Shown here in pieces: positions 33,760-42,736 of a stretch of 64,000 bases of DNA. Positions within the stretch are counted from its first letter, which is position 1. The number at the start of each line of letters is the position of its first letter. The stretch lies in assembly GCF_927798095.1 (NCBI RefSeq), contig NZ_CAKMMF010000017.1:61307-125306 (forward strand), read 5' to 3'. The notes beneath the pieces were generated by a model that saw only the letters and a program-made list of their open reading frames with translations, was not told the origin of the DNA and ran no database searches. The DNA comes from Paenibacillus plantiphilus (GTDB lineage Bacteria > Bacillota > Bacilli > Paenibacillales > Paenibacillaceae). A program made the translations under genes and the position numbers.

Positions 33760-33851
33760 CGTGTAGACAAGTCATGAACGTTTTCCTTCTGTCATATGGT
33801 GGTGTAAGGGACAACCATTGTCCGTTCAGCATATGAAAGGGGATTAAGGCT

Positions 33852-34085
33852 ATGGTTCTATCGGTGCGAAGATGGGCAAGGCGGCTGCTCTTTCTTGTGC
33901 TGCTGACGCTGCTCACTATCGCGATGTATGGCGGGTGCCGGTTTATTGCAGTATGGATCACCCCTGAAGATCCATATCGAATACCGCAGGGCAGTGCGCA
34001 TAAGGTATTTCAGTCTCAGCTGATGCTGATGGAGGATGCTGCTTTGTCCGACAGGCTACGATTGTTCTATTGGTACGGAGAGTGA
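33852..34085 (+). CDS. yqzK: DUF4227 small membrane protein, YqzK-like
   Basis: A 77-residue protein with one N-terminal membrane helix (LLFLVLLTLLTIAMYGGCRFI) and a short outer domain ending in RLRLFYWYGE. Features and position between fur and xerD match YqzK/DUF4227 of B. subtilis. AAAGGGG precedes ATG 33852. A small hairpin (GGACAA/TTGTCC flanked by CATATG) lies at 33792-33835. Function unknown. Confidence 0.8.
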   Translation: MVLSVRRWARRLLFLVLLTLLTIAMYGGCRFIAVWITPEDPYRIPQGSAHKVFQSQLMLMEDAALSDRLRLFYWYGE

Positions 34086-34218
34086 GGCAGTCATGGAATG
34101 CAGCTCATCATTCATTCGACATGAATTGCGTTGGATGGGCAGGAAATCCCATGTTCATTGTGGAATAGATTAGTGAGAAACATGACAATCGGAACGATTT
34201 CAGGGAAAGGAACGACCC

Positions 34219-35118
34219 ATGAAAGCACAACTACAATCATTTATCCAGTTTCTGTCGTCCGAACGCAGACTCTCTCCGAACACGCTCGAATCGTATGAGC
34301 GCGATTTGAATTTTTTTATTGATTATCTAGAGCAGCAGAGCCTGTCTACGGTTGCCGATGTACAGAAGCATCATATTTCACGATATCTCCTTGAGCTTCG
34401 GCAGTTGGGAAGAGCGGTTGCGACTGTTTCCAGATACACGGTGTCGATTCGTTCGTTCTTTCAATATTTGACGAGAGAGCGGCTTATTTCGTACGATCCA
34501 TCCACTGAGCTGGAGACGCCGAAGCAGGAGAAACGTCTGCCCAAGGTGCTCACGGTGGAAGAGGTGGAGCGTATTCTGAGCGTTCCTCCAATGACGACAG
34601 CGGCAGGCGTTCGAGACCATGCCATGCTGGAAGTGCTGTACGCAACAGGAATTAGAGTGACGGAGCTCATTACGCTTAATGTCGAGCATGTTGATGTAGG
34701 AATGGGATTTATTCGCTGTGTCGGCGCGAACGCCAAGGAACGGATCGTTCCGCTTGGAGGCGTAGCATGCGAAGCCTTATCCGCTTACATTCACACGATG
34801 CGCTGCAAGCTGGTGAAGAGGGATGACAGCGAGCAGGCATTATTTCTGAATCAATTAGGTACTCGAATGACGAGGCAGGGCTTCTGGAAAATTATTAAAA
34901 AACATGCTCTGGAAGCAGGCATTGTTAATGAAATTACGCCGCATACGCTCAGGCATTCCTTCGCTGCCCATCTGCTGGAGAATGGCGCGGATTTGCGATC
35001 TGTCCAGGAAATGCTCGGCCATGCTGATATTTCTACGACACAAATTTATACACAAGTGACAAAGACGCGCATCAAGGATGTTTATAACCTTGCGCATCCA
35101 AGGGCGAAGGTGAAATAA
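34219..35118 (+). CDS. xerD: Tyrosine recombinase XerD, catalytic lysine replaced
   Basis: XerD with XerC resolves chromosome dimers at dif. The 299-residue protein has the SAM-like N-terminal domain and the catalytic domain. Arg146 (TGIRVTEL), His242 and Arg245 (HTLRHSF), His268 (LGHAD) and nucleophile Tyr277 (TQIYTQV) are present. At the beta-hairpin where XerD normally reads GKGNKER, with the catalytic Lys in GKG, this protein reads GANAKER, so Ala170 stands in the Lys position. The next Lys (173) is kept. The yqzK-xerD-deoB-pupG order matches B. subtilis, so it is the XerD orthologue. Confidence 0.9.
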   Translation: MKAQLQSFIQFLSSERRLSPNTLESYERDLNFFIDYLEQQSLSTVADVQKHHISRYLLELRQLGRAVATVSRYTVSIRSFFQYLTRERLISYDPSTELETPKQEKRLPKVLTVEEVERILSVPPMTTAAGVRDHAMLEVLYATGIRVTELITLNVEHVDVGMGFIRCVGANAKERIVPLGGVACEALSAYIHTMRCKLVKRDDSEQALFLNQLGTRMTRQGFWKIIKKHALEAGIVNEITPHTLRHSFAAHLLENGADLRSVQEMLGHADISTTQIYTQVTKTRIKDVYNLAHPRAKVK

Positions 35119-35153
35119 TCGTATCTATAAGTTGAACGATTGAAATGAACAAA

Positions 35154-35290
35154 GGGGCCGCTGCGCGGGGGAATGTTCTTACGATCGCTGTTGTTCCCGG
35201 AATTCTAGAATTGAAGTGGTTCATGGTGGAATTTCGGGAACAAAGGCGAGCGCTGACGCTTCTCCAGAAACATTCCCCTGCTCCGCTTCC
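35154..35290 (+). repeat. 137-nt long-hairpin element, copy A
   Basis: The sequence folds back on itself. The outer arms GGGGAATGTT and AACATTCCCC pair. The inner arms GTTCCCGGAATTC and GAATTTCGGGAAC pair. The strands between them (CGATCGCTGTT and CAAAGGCGAGCGCTGACGC) are nearly identical in copy B at 37457. No T run follows, so it is not a standard terminator. It fills most of the xerD-deoB gap. Confidence 0.8.
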
Positions 35291-35361
35291 TTGTCCGTTT
35301 CTTAAGTTCATTTATATAGTCCGATAGGTGGAGATGGAGAATGAAGAAAAGGAGTGAAGAG

Positions 35362-36540
35362 ATGTCGTTTGACCGGATTGCTGTTATTGTGCTGGATAGT
35401 GTTGGAATCGGCGAAATGCCGGATGCCGCTTCATTCGGAGATGCAGGGTCCCATACGATCGGCCACATTCTGAAGCGTGTGCCCACCCTTCAATTGCCGA
35501 ATTTAAGACGCTGGGGCATTGACCGCATCGCCCCGCTAGGGAACTGGATGCCAGGCCAGAACAGTGCTGCAGCACACTATGGCAAAATGGCGGAGGCTTC
35601 CGTTGGCAAGGATACGATGACGGGCCACTGGGAAATTGCCGGGCTGAAGGTGTCCGTCCCCTTCCGCACCTTCCCGGACGGATTCCCGCAGGAGCTGCTG
35701 GCTGCGTTCGAGGCGCGGACAGGCCGCGGTGTTCTTGGCAACAAGCCGGCGAGCGGAACAGAAATTCTCGATGAGCTGGGCGAGGAACAGATCCGCACGG
35801 GCAAATGGATTGTCTACACGTCAGCAGACAGCGTGTTTCAGATTGCTGCGCATGAAGAGGTTATTCCGCTTGAGGAGCTTTATGAGGCGTGCCGGGTTGC
35901 CCGCGAATTGACGCTTGATGACCGCTATGCGGTTGGCCGCGTCATAGCAAGACCTTACATAGGCGCGCCTGGCGGGTTCAAGCGGACGCCAAATCGTCAT
36001 GATTATGCTGTATCGCCGCCACAGCCCACGGTGCTGAATTCGCTTCAGAATGGCGGGTTCGATGTGATTGCTGTCGGCAAGATCGGGGATATTTTCAGCA
36101 TGGAAGGCATTACAGAATCGCTTCCGACCAAGAGCAATGCCGATGGCATCGAGCAAACTGCGCAGGCGCTTGCCCGTCCGTTCAAAGGTCTGCTCTTTAC
36201 GAATCTGGTCGATTTCGATTCTCTTTATGGCCACCGCCGCGATCCGATAGGCTACGGTGAGGCTCTGGAGGAGTTCGACAGGGCTATGCCGGAGCTGGAG
36301 CGGCTGATTGGCGAGCGGGATTTGCTGATCATTACAGCAGATCATGGCAACGATCCGATACATAGGGGGACTGACCATACGCGGGAGTATGTGCCCCTGC
36401 TGGTGTACAGCCCTTCTTTTACAGCACAGGGATCGCTTGGCGTACGCTCAACCTTTGCCGATATTGCTGCGACGATTGCGCATAATTTCGGTGTCAATCC
36501 GCCGGAGAATGGCAGTTCATTCCTGAGCGAGCTGAGGTAA
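35362..36540 (+). CDS. deoB: Phosphopentomutase
   Basis: DeoB interconverts ribose/deoxyribose 1-phosphate and 5-phosphate in nucleoside salvage. The 392-residue protein of the alkaline phosphatase superfamily shows the metal sites [12 protein letters not shown] and ITADHGNDP followed by [10 protein letters not shown]. The phosphorylated Thr lies in [12 protein letters not shown] 35362 is 7 nt after AAAGGAG; an ATG at 35341 lies before that site. It works directly with the nucleoside phosphorylases encoded next (pupG, pdp). Confidence 0.94.
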   Translation: MSFDRIAVIVLDSVGIGEMPDAASFGDAGSHTIGHILKRVPTLQLPNLRRWGIDRIAPLGNWMPGQNSAAAHYGKMAEASVGKDTMTGHWEIAGLKVSVPFRTFPDGFPQELLAAFEARTGRGVLGNKPASGTEILDELGEEQIRTGKWIVYTSADSVFQIAAHEEVIPLEELYEACRVARELTLDDRYAVGRVIARPYIGAPGGFKRTPNRHDYAVSPPQPTVLNSLQNGGFDVIAVGKIGDIFSMEGITESLPTKSNADGIEQTAQALARPFKGLLFTNLVDFDSLYGHRRDPIGYGEALEEFDRAMPELERLIGERDLLIITADHGNDPIHRGTDHTREYVPLLVYSPSFTAQGSLGVRSTFADIAATIAHNFGVNPPENGSSFLSELR

Positions 36541-36603
36541 GGGGAACGAGATTGTTTTGAAGAGCGAATAATGAAGCATTGATAACATGGGAGGCATTTA
36601 ATA

Positions 36604-37428
36604 ATGAACGTATTAACAGGATCGCACATTCGGGAAGCTGCCGAATACATAACTTCACGCATCAAAGTAAAGCCTGAGATTGGACTTATCATGGGTTCTG
36701 GTCTTGGCATTCTGGGTGATTATATTGAAGAAGCGGTAACGATCAACTATGAGGATATTCCGCATTTTCCACTATCAACTGTTGAGGGACATGCCGGTGA
36801 GCTGTTGATCGGTACACTGTCAGGACGGACGGTTGTGCTCATGCGCGGCCGGTTCCATATGTATGAAGGCTATGGACCTGAGCTGACAGCCTTCCCTGTT
36901 CGCGTGATGAAAGCCATCGGTGTTGCAACGCTCGTCGTCACGAATGCCGCTGGCGGAATTAATCAGGGCTATGATCCGGGAGATCTGATGCTTATAAGCG
37001 ATCATATTAACCTGACTGGCCGCAATCCGCTGATTGGGCCCAATGATGATGAGCTTGGCGTGCGATTCCCCGATATGTCGGAAGCATACAGCAGCAGATT
37101 GCGCGGCCTGGCCCGCCAAACGGCAGAGGCGCAAGGGTTCACACTTCGCGAAGGCGTGTATGTCGGCATCCTTGGACCTTCCTATGAGACACCTGCGGAA
37201 ATCCGCATGATGCGCACGATGGGCGCAGATGCAGTCGGCATGTCAACGGTTGCGGAAGTCATTGCGGCGCGGCATTCCGGCATTGAGGTGCTCGGTATTT
37301 CCTGTATCAGCAACATGGCATCGGGTATTTTGAACCAGCCGCTGTCCCATGCGGAAGTGATGGAAACAACGGAGCGGGTCAAAACACGCTTCCTTAGCCT
37401 TGTTAACGGCCTGATTGCCTTGCTGTAG
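36604..37428 (+). CDS. pupG: Purine nucleoside phosphorylase I
   Basis: The trimeric-type enzyme that phosphorolyses inosine and guanosine. The 274-residue protein shows the phosphate and substrate sites GSGLGILGD, VEGHAGELLIG, MRGRFHMYEGY, NAAGGINQGY and VGMSTVAEVIAARH. GGGAGG precedes ATG 36604. It lies 63 bp after deoB, which uses its ribose 1-phosphate product, as in the B. subtilis drm-pupG pair. Confidence 0.94.
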   Translation: MNVLTGSHIREAAEYITSRIKVKPEIGLIMGSGLGILGDYIEEAVTINYEDIPHFPLSTVEGHAGELLIGTLSGRTVVLMRGRFHMYEGYGPELTAFPVRVMKAIGVATLVVTNAAGGINQGYDPGDLMLISDHINLTGRNPLIGPNDDELGVRFPDMSEAYSSRLRGLARQTAEAQGFTLREGVYVGILGPSYETPAEIRMMRTMGADAVGMSTVAEVIAARHSGIEVLGISCISNMASGILNQPLSHAEVMETTERVKTRFLSLVNGLIALL

Positions 37429-37456
37429 GCTGAATGTAACGTCAAAAGATAGGAAC

Positions 37457-37593
37457 AGAGCCGCTGCGCAGGCAAGAAGGATCTTCCGATCGCTGTTGTT
37501 CCCGGATTTCCTGATGATAAGGGTCAAGGTAGAAATCCGGGAACAAAGGCGAACGCTTACGCTTCTACAGCTTCCTTCTTCCTGCTTCGCTCC
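37457..37593 (+). repeat. 137-nt long-hairpin element, copy B
   Basis: Same length, orientation and internal order as copy A at 35154. The inner arms are GTTCCCGGATTTC and GAAATCCGGGAAC, a perfect 13-bp pairing. The outer arms are GCAAGAAGGA and TCCTTCTTCC, different from copy A yet still complementary. The conserved core CGATCGCTGTTGTTCCCGG and CGGGAACAAAGGCGA is shared. Confidence 0.8.
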
Positions 37594-37705
37594 CTCCAAT
37601 CAGCCTTTGTCACACAATTGTAACAATTGGCTCGACTGATTGTGACATTCTTTGTTCGATGATCGTCGTATAATGTCCGTGATAACAAATAAAGTGGTGA
37701 TTATT

Positions 37706-37885
37706 ATGGACAATCTAACGAATCGTCGACTTGAACGGCTGCGTGGTCAATTGGTGGCAGCGGCAATGCGGAAGCAGACGTTTATGCACCGCGAAGTGCT
37801 GCTGCTCAGCCAGACCCTTGACCAATTGATTGTTAAAGCGCAAACGGACAAGCGCAAATCGCTCAATGAGCCCAATGCAAACTGA
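37706..37885 (+). CDS. Spo0E-family aspartyl-phosphate phosphatase
   Basis: A 59-residue protein with the Spo0E-like pattern: a helical pair, AMRKQTFMHREVL, and the signature LSQTLDQLIVKAQ (SQxLDxLI). Spo0E-type proteins dephosphorylate Spo0A~P and so hold back sporulation. ATG 37706 follows AAAGTGGTGA; a TATAAT hexamer at 37669-37674 may be its -10. It lies between pupG and pdp. Which regulator it acts on is inferred from the family. Confidence 0.75.
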   Translation: MDNLTNRRLERLRGQLVAAAMRKQTFMHREVLLLSQTLDQLIVKAQTDKRKSLNEPNAN

Positions 37886-37923
37886 ATCAGCAGCTTTATA
37901 CATCATAGAGGAGGCTCTTTCTG

Positions 37924-39255
37924 ATGCGCGCAGTTGATCTTATACATAAGAAAAAGAATGGCGAGCCACTGTCCGCAGGGGAGATCGCTTTTTTGGTAGA
38001 GGGCTATTGCCGTGGCGACATACCTGACTATCAGATGTCCGCATGGGCAATGGCTGTTTTTTTTCGCGGCATGAATGCGGAGGAAACAGCTGCTCTCACT
38101 TTAACGATGGCCAAATCCGGTGATCAAGTCGATCTCTCTCCCATTCGCGGGATCAAAACCGACAAGCACAGCACAGGCGGGGTAGGCGACAAAACGACGC
38201 TCATCATAGGACCTCTCGTTGCCGCCTGCGGTGTTCCTGTGGCGAAGATGTCGGGAAGAGGGCTTGGACACACGGGTGGAACGATAGACAAGCTGGAATC
38301 GATTCAAGGCTTGAAGACGGAGCTGTCAAGGGAACGCTTCTTCGCTCAGGTCAACGATATCGGCCTGGCGGTCATCGGCCAGAGCGGGAACATTACGCCC
38401 GCTGATAAGAAGCTTTATGCGCTGCGCGATGTGACTGCTACAGTGGAATCCATTCCGCTGATCGCAAGCTCTGTCATGAGCAAGAAAATTGCTGCGGGCG
38501 CGGATGCGATCGTGCTGGATGTGAAGGTGGGCAGCGGCGCTTTTATGAAAACGGTGGATGAGGCTGAGGCGCTTGCAAAAGCGATGGTGGACATCGGTGC
38601 GCAGGTAGGCCGTCAGACAGCCGCCATTATAAGCGACATGGATCAGCCGCTCGGCTATGCGATTGGCAATGCGCTGGAGGTGCAGGAAGCGATCGATACG
38701 CTGCGCGGCCAGGGACCTGGCGATCTTACGGCGCTTTGTCTGGCCCTTAGCGCGCAAATGGTCGTGTTAAGCGGGCAGGCTGACGATATCGAAGCCGCAG
38801 AGAAGCTGCTTCGTCAACAGCTGGATTCCGGGGCGGCGCTGGATAAATTCCGCGCCTTTATCGAGGCGCAAGGCGGTGATCCCGCTGTTGTGGATAACCC
38901 GGGCCTGCTGCCGCAGGCGCCCGTCATGATCGAGGTGACGTCCCGACAGGAAGGGTATATACAACGCATCGATGCTGAGCAGCTTGGCATTGCCGCGATG
39001 CAGCTTGGAGCAGGACGCGCAACGAAGGATGCGGTTATCGATCATGCTGTCGGACTCGTTCTCCGCCGCAAGGTTGGCGATCATGTGGCGGTTGGCGAGA
39101 CAATTGCGCTGCTGCATGCAAGCAGGAATGATGAGGTGAACGGGCTCATAGCGGAACATGTTCAGGATGCTTACACGATTGGCGAGGAGAGACCGCATCT
39201 GTCTCCTCTGCTGCTATCGGTCGTGACAGCGGACGGCGTCAACAGGTATAGCTAA
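37924..39255 (+). CDS. pdp: Pyrimidine-nucleoside phosphorylase
   Basis: Pdp phosphorolyses uridine, thymidine and deoxyuridine. The 443-residue protein has the N-terminal helical domain, the phosphate-binding [16 protein letters not shown], the catalytic [16 protein letters not shown] and [13 protein letters not shown]-terminal mixed domain follows ([16 protein letters not shown]). AGAGGAGG precedes ATG 37924. With deoB and pupG it forms the nucleoside salvage group; a terminator follows. Confidence 0.95.
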   Translation: MRAVDLIHKKKNGEPLSAGEIAFLVEGYCRGDIPDYQMSAWAMAVFFRGMNAEETAALTLTMAKSGDQVDLSPIRGIKTDKHSTGGVGDKTTLIIGPLVAACGVPVAKMSGRGLGHTGGTIDKLESIQGLKTELSRERFFAQVNDIGLAVIGQSGNITPADKKLYALRDVTATVESIPLIASSVMSKKIAAGADAIVLDVKVGSGAFMKTVDEAEALAKAMVDIGAQVGRQTAAIISDMDQPLGYAIGNALEVQEAIDTLRGQGPGDLTALCLALSAQMVVLSGQADDIEAAEKLLRQQLDSGAALDKFRAFIEAQGGDPAVVDNPGLLPQAPVMIEVTSRQEGYIQRIDAEQLGIAAMQLGAGRATKDAVIDHAVGLVLRRKVGDHVAVGETIALLHASRNDEVNGLIAEHVQDAYTIGEERPHLSPLLLSVVTADGVNRYS

Positions 39256-39264
39256 CAGACAAGA

Positions 39265-39310
39265 AGCGGCTGCAGTATCCGGAAACGGATGATCTGCGGC
39301 TGCTTTTTTT
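39265..39310 (+). terminator. Terminator after pdp
   Basis: AGCGGCTGCAG (39265-39275) pairs with CTGCGGCTGCT (39294-39304) with two G-U pairs, followed by seven T. Confidence 0.85.
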
Positions 39311-39326
39311 ATAGGTCTTGCTTTTT

Positions 39327-39388
39327 CGCAACGCGCGCAAGCTCCTAACGCGCGTTGCGCTGAAACACCGTTGCGCATATCGCGCAAC
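39327..39388. repeat. Two adjacent GC-rich palindromes
   Basis: CGCAACGCGCG (39327-39337) and CGCGCGTTGCG (39349-39359) form a perfect 11-bp stem. GTTGCGC (39370-39376) and GCGCAAC (39382-39388) form a second stem. Both carry the same GTTGCG core. Confidence 0.7.
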
Positions 39389-39430
39389 ATGGTGGACTTG
39401 GTCAGAGCCCGGTTCGAGAGGACGAGTGTG

Positions 39431-39621
39431 CATAAGAGGATAAATCCAGCTTACAGCTCAAATTTGATCGTAATGAGTAGTTGTAAGAGGTATATTCCCG
39501 CTTAAAAGACTCGTTCCAGCAGCCAAACAGCCGAATCCAAAGCTGTAAAAAGGAAATATCCTCTTACGGAACGCTATTGGATTCGACATTAGTCTGTAAG
39601 ACGGGAAAACAATGTTAAATA
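39431..39621. repeat. Four-unit spaced repeat, element Y
   Basis: Units start at 39431, 39482, 39544 and 39595: distances 51, 62 and 51 bp, identical to element X at 19161. The units (for example CATAAGAGGATAAATCC then AGCTTACAGC) fit the same degenerate 27-bp pattern but are more diverged. The rest of the 567-bp pdp-dacF gap (39622-39822) shows nothing recognisable. Confidence 0.7.
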
Positions 39622-39822
39622 GCTGGTCTATTCGAAATCTGCTTCCCACTTGCTGGGTACATACGCCTTCAACCTTATTCGAAGCTCCAGCCATTAAAAC
39701 TTCGATGCATTTTATAAAATCTGGAATAATTTAACGCGTATCGGTCGACACTAAGAATGAGATTTTAGCCGAACTGCGGCCGCATGCGGTCGTTGGCATC
39801 ATTTAGGAGGGGATCGGTACGT

Positions 39823-41013
39823 ATGAAGAACATGTGTAAACAATTGGCGGTTACGTCCTTGGCCGCGATATTCCTGATAATGGCTCCGTCTGCAGCATGG
39901 GCTGGGGAAGAGCAGCCGGCGCAGAAGGCGCCGAATAATCAATCGGAATTAGCGCCATCTTCCCGTTCGGCCATTCTAATGGATGCAGACAGCGGAACGA
40001 TTATTTACGAGAAGAGCAGCCATGACCGTCTTCCGCCTGCGAGCATTACGAAGGTGATGACGATGCTGCTCATTATGGAGGCTCTTGACGAAGGACGCAT
40101 TAAGCTGACTGATCCCGTATCGACGAGCGACTATGCGGCTTCAATGGGAGGCTCGCAAATTTTTCTGGAGCCGGGTGAGCAGATGAGCGTGGATGAGATG
40201 CTGAAGGGCATCGCATTAGCCTCAGGCAACGACGCGTCAGTGGCTATGGCGGAGAAGATAGCGGGGACAGAAGCGGAGTTTGTGAACATGATGAACAAGC
40301 GCGCTGAAGAGCTCGGGTTGAAAAACACCCATTTTGCCAACTGCAACGGCTTGCCGGCGGAGAACCACTACTCTTCCGCTCATGATATAGCTGTCATGTC
40401 CCGCGAGCTGCTCAAGCATAATGAAATAACTAAATATACGGGCATGTATCAGGACTATCTGCGCAAATCGAGCGAGAAGCCGTTCTGGCTGGTCAATACG
40501 AACAAGCTTGTCCGTTTCTATACAGGTGCAGACGGCCTCAAAACCGGATTTACGTCCGAGGCTAAATTCTGCCTCACAGCGACTGCACGTCGTGATAATT
40601 TGCGTGTTATCGCAGTTGTTATGGGTGAGCCGAATACGAAGACACGGAATGCGGAAGTGTCGCAAATGTTCGATTTCTCATTTGCGCAGTATATGAACCA
40701 CTCTATCTTCAAGAAGGGCGACCCTATGGGTACGGTCAAGGTAGAGAAGGGCATTCAGCCGGAGCTTCAATTGACGGCCAAGCATAGCTACAGCGTCCTG
40801 CTCAAGAAGGGCAGCTCCGTCAAGGATATCCGTTATGAGCTGAAGCTGGAGCCGCTGAAGGCGCCTGTTACTGTGAACGCTCCGATCGGCAAGCTTGTTG
40901 TGTACCAGGGAGATCAGGTGCTGACTGAATTTGCGGTGGATGCACCCGTATCGGTGGAGAGAGCCGGCTGGTGGAAGCTGCTTAAACGAAGCTTCGGCGG
41001 TCTGTTCACTTAG
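39823..41013 (+). CDS. dacF: Penicillin-binding D-alanyl-D-alanine carboxypeptidase DacF
   Basis: A 396-residue low-molecular-weight PBP that trims stem peptides, in B. subtilis in the forespore. It has a signal peptide (LAVTSLAAIFLIMAPSAAWA) and the three penicillin-binding motifs: SITK near 72, SGN (ASGNDASVAM) and KTG (GLKTGFTSEAKF). A PBP5-type C-terminal domain follows. ATG 39823 follows AGGAGGGGA. Position before spoIIAA matches the dacF-spoIIA arrangement, where read-through under sigma-F is known. Confidence 0.92.
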   Translation: MKNMCKQLAVTSLAAIFLIMAPSAAWAGEEQPAQKAPNNQSELAPSSRSAILMDADSGTIIYEKSSHDRLPPASITKVMTMLLIMEALDEGRIKLTDPVSTSDYAASMGGSQIFLEPGEQMSVDEMLKGIALASGNDASVAMAEKIAGTEAEFVNMMNKRAEELGLKNTHFANCNGLPAENHYSSAHDIAVMSRELLKHNEITKYTGMYQDYLRKSSEKPFWLVNTNKLVRFYTGADGLKTGFTSEAKFCLTATARRDNLRVIAVVMGEPNTKTRNAEVSQMFDFSFAQYMNHSIFKKGDPMGTVKVEKGIQPELQLTAKHSYSVLLKKGSSVKDIRYELKLEPLKAPVTVNAPIGKLVVYQGDQVLTEFAVDAPVSVERAGWWKLLKRSFGGLFT

Positions 41014-41093
41014 CTATACATGGCATTTACCGTCGGCGGAGCTCGCGTTTTTTGTCAGCTCATAGGGCTCTGCTTCTAGTTTTGTCGTGAGGC

Positions 41094-41120
41094 AGGAAAT
41101 GGAACTGCAATTGTAGAAAT
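41094..41120 (+). promoter_or_regulatory. Sigma-H-like promoter of the spoIIA operon
   Basis: AGGAAAT (41094-41100) and GAAAT (41116-41120) are separated by 15 nt, fitting the sigma-H pattern. A partial 0A-like box (TGTCGTG) lies just upstream at 41083. In B. subtilis spoIIA is transcribed by sigma-H with Spo0A~P. Confidence 0.55.
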
Positions 41121-41153
41121 GCTTGTTCAGCACGGGGAGGAGTGAACAAGAGT

Positions 41154-41507
41154 ATGAGTTTGCAGGTGGAATTGGAGCATTACCGCAATGTGCTCATCGT
41201 CAGGCTGCACGGCGAGCTGGATCATCATACAGCCGATATTGTGCGCTTCAAGATGGAGGATGCGATTCTGCACGGCAGCAGCGACCATGTCATTCTCAGT
41301 TTGAAGCAGCTCCAATTTATGGACAGCTCTGGTCTGGGAGTTATTCTGGGCAGATATAAGCAGCTTAAAGCCAAAGGCGGCCAAATGGTCGTCTGCGATG
41401 TCAATCAGGGCGTGTACCGATTGTTCGAGCTGTCAGGGCTGTTCAAAATATTGCCGATTCACGAGAATGAGCGATTAGCGCTCACAAGTCTGGAGGTCGT
41501 TTCATGA
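41154..41507 (+). CDS. spoIIAA: Anti-anti-sigma factor SpoIIAA
   Basis: SpoIIAA releases sigma-F from SpoIIAB after dephosphorylation by SpoIIE. From ATG 41154 it is 117 residues, identical in length to B. subtilis. The STAS-fold core is [11 protein letters not shown] and the phosphorylated Ser58 is in [23 protein letters not shown] at 41138-41142 is 11 nt upstream; a GTG at 41142 overlaps it. Its stop overlaps the spoIIAB start by four bases. Confidence 0.96.
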   Translation: MSLQVELEHYRNVLIVRLHGELDHHTADIVRFKMEDAILHGSSDHVILSLKQLQFMDSSGLGVILGRYKQLKAKGGQMVVCDVNQGVYRLFELSGLFKILPIHENERLALTSLEVVS

Positions 41508-41950
41508 ACGAAGCGAATGAGATGACGCTTACTTTTTCCGCGCGTTCGGAGAATGAAGCGTTCGCGCGCATTGCTGTAGCCGCATTCGTCTCCCAGCTCG
41601 ATCCGACCATGGAGGAGCTGAACGATTTGAAGACCGTTATCTCCGAGGCGGTTACGAATGCCATTATTCATGGCTACGACAATGATCCGGACGGCAAGGT
41701 GACGATTGAAGCGTCGATTAAAGGTGATGTTGTGAAGCTGCTTATCAAGGATAATGGCAACGGAATTGAAGACCTGGACCTGGCGCGCCAGCCGCTGTAT
41801 ACGTCGAAGCCCGAGCTGGAGCGGTCGGGAATGGGCTTTACAATTATGGAAAATTTCATGGATGGCTTCGAGGTGTCAAGCGAGCCGGGAACCGGAACAT
41901 CAATTGCGATGACCAAGCGCATTGAATCGAAAAAAGCGCTATTTAATTAA
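41504..41950 (+). CDS. spoIIAB: Anti-sigma F factor / kinase SpoIIAB
   Basis: SpoIIAB binds and inactivates sigma-F and phosphorylates SpoIIAA. The 148-residue GHKL-type ATPase shows the N box ([15 protein letters not shown]), G1 box ([11 protein letters not shown]) and G2 region ([13 protein letters not shown]). It is coupled to spoIIAA by an ATGA overlap, which keeps the partner proteins in balance, and is followed by sigF 20 bp downstream. Confidence 0.96.
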   Translation: MNEANEMTLTFSARSENEAFARIAVAAFVSQLDPTMEELNDLKTVISEAVTNAIIHGYDNDPDGKVTIEASIKGDVVKLLIKDNGNGIEDLDLARQPLYTSKPELERSGMGFTIMENFMDGFEVSSEPGTGTSIAMTKRIESKKALFN

Positions 41951-41970
41951 GCGCGTAGGGGTTGAACCTC

Positions 41971-42726
41971 ATGGAAGTCGGTGTGAAACAAACAGCGGGA
42001 CCATACTTGGACGATTCAGAAGTGAAGCGGCTGATCGCGCTTAGCCAATCTGGTGAAACAGTAGCGCGTGATACACTCGTACAATGCAATATTCGGCTCG
42101 TCTGGTCTGTCGTGCAGCGGTTTATGGGCCGTGGCTACGAGCCGGAGGATTTGTTTCAAATCGGCTGCATCGGTCTGTTGAAGTCGGTCGATAAATTTGA
42201 TCTGTCGTATGACGTGAAATTCTCAACCTACGCGGTTCCGATGATAATCGGGGAGATTCAGCGGTTTTTAAGGGACGATGGAACGCTGAAGGTAAGCAGG
42301 TCGCTCAAGGAAACAGCCAATAAGGTGCGCAAGGCGAAGGATGAGCTGTCCAAGGTGCTCGGACGGCTGCCCACGATCAAGGAAGTCGCCCAGCGGCTCG
42401 AAATCAGCCCGGAGGATGTCGTATTCGCTCAAGAGGCGAACAAGCCGCCAACCTCTATACATGAGACGGTGTTTGAGAACGACGGCGATCCCATCACACT
42501 GATGGATCAGATCGCTGACGAGTCGCAGGAGAAGTGGTTCGACAAGCTGGCGCTCAACGAAGCGATCAGCGGCTTGTCCGAGCGGGAGAGGCTCATCGTA
42601 TTTCTGCGGTATTATCGGGACCAGACACAGTCCGAGGTAGCGGCAAGGCTGGGCATCTCTCAGGTGCAGGTATCGAGGCTGGAGAAGAAAATATTGCAGC
42701 TGATCCGCGATCAGATTGCGCAATGA
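41971..42726 (+). CDS. sigF: Forespore RNA polymerase sigma-F factor
   Basis: Sigma-F is the first forespore-specific sigma factor. The 251-residue protein has region 2 (EDLFQIGCIGLLKSVDKFD, FSTYAVPMIIGEIQRFLRDD), region 3 and region 4 (LSERERLIVFLRYYRDQTQ, SEVAARLGISQVQVSRLEKK). ATG 41971 is 9 nt after GGGG; TTG 41962 lies directly after it and is less likely. A terminator separates it from spoVAA. Confidence 0.96.
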   Translation: MEVGVKQTAGPYLDDSEVKRLIALSQSGETVARDTLVQCNIRLVWSVVQRFMGRGYEPEDLFQIGCIGLLKSVDKFDLSYDVKFSTYAVPMIIGEIQRFLRDDGTLKVSRSLKETANKVRKAKDELSKVLGRLPTIKEVAQRLEISPEDVVFAQEANKPPTSIHETVFENDGDPITLMDQIADESQEKWFDKLALNEAISGLSERERLIVFLRYYRDQTQSEVAARLGISQVQVSRLEKKILQLIRDQIAQ

Positions 42727-42736
42727 GCATGTATGG

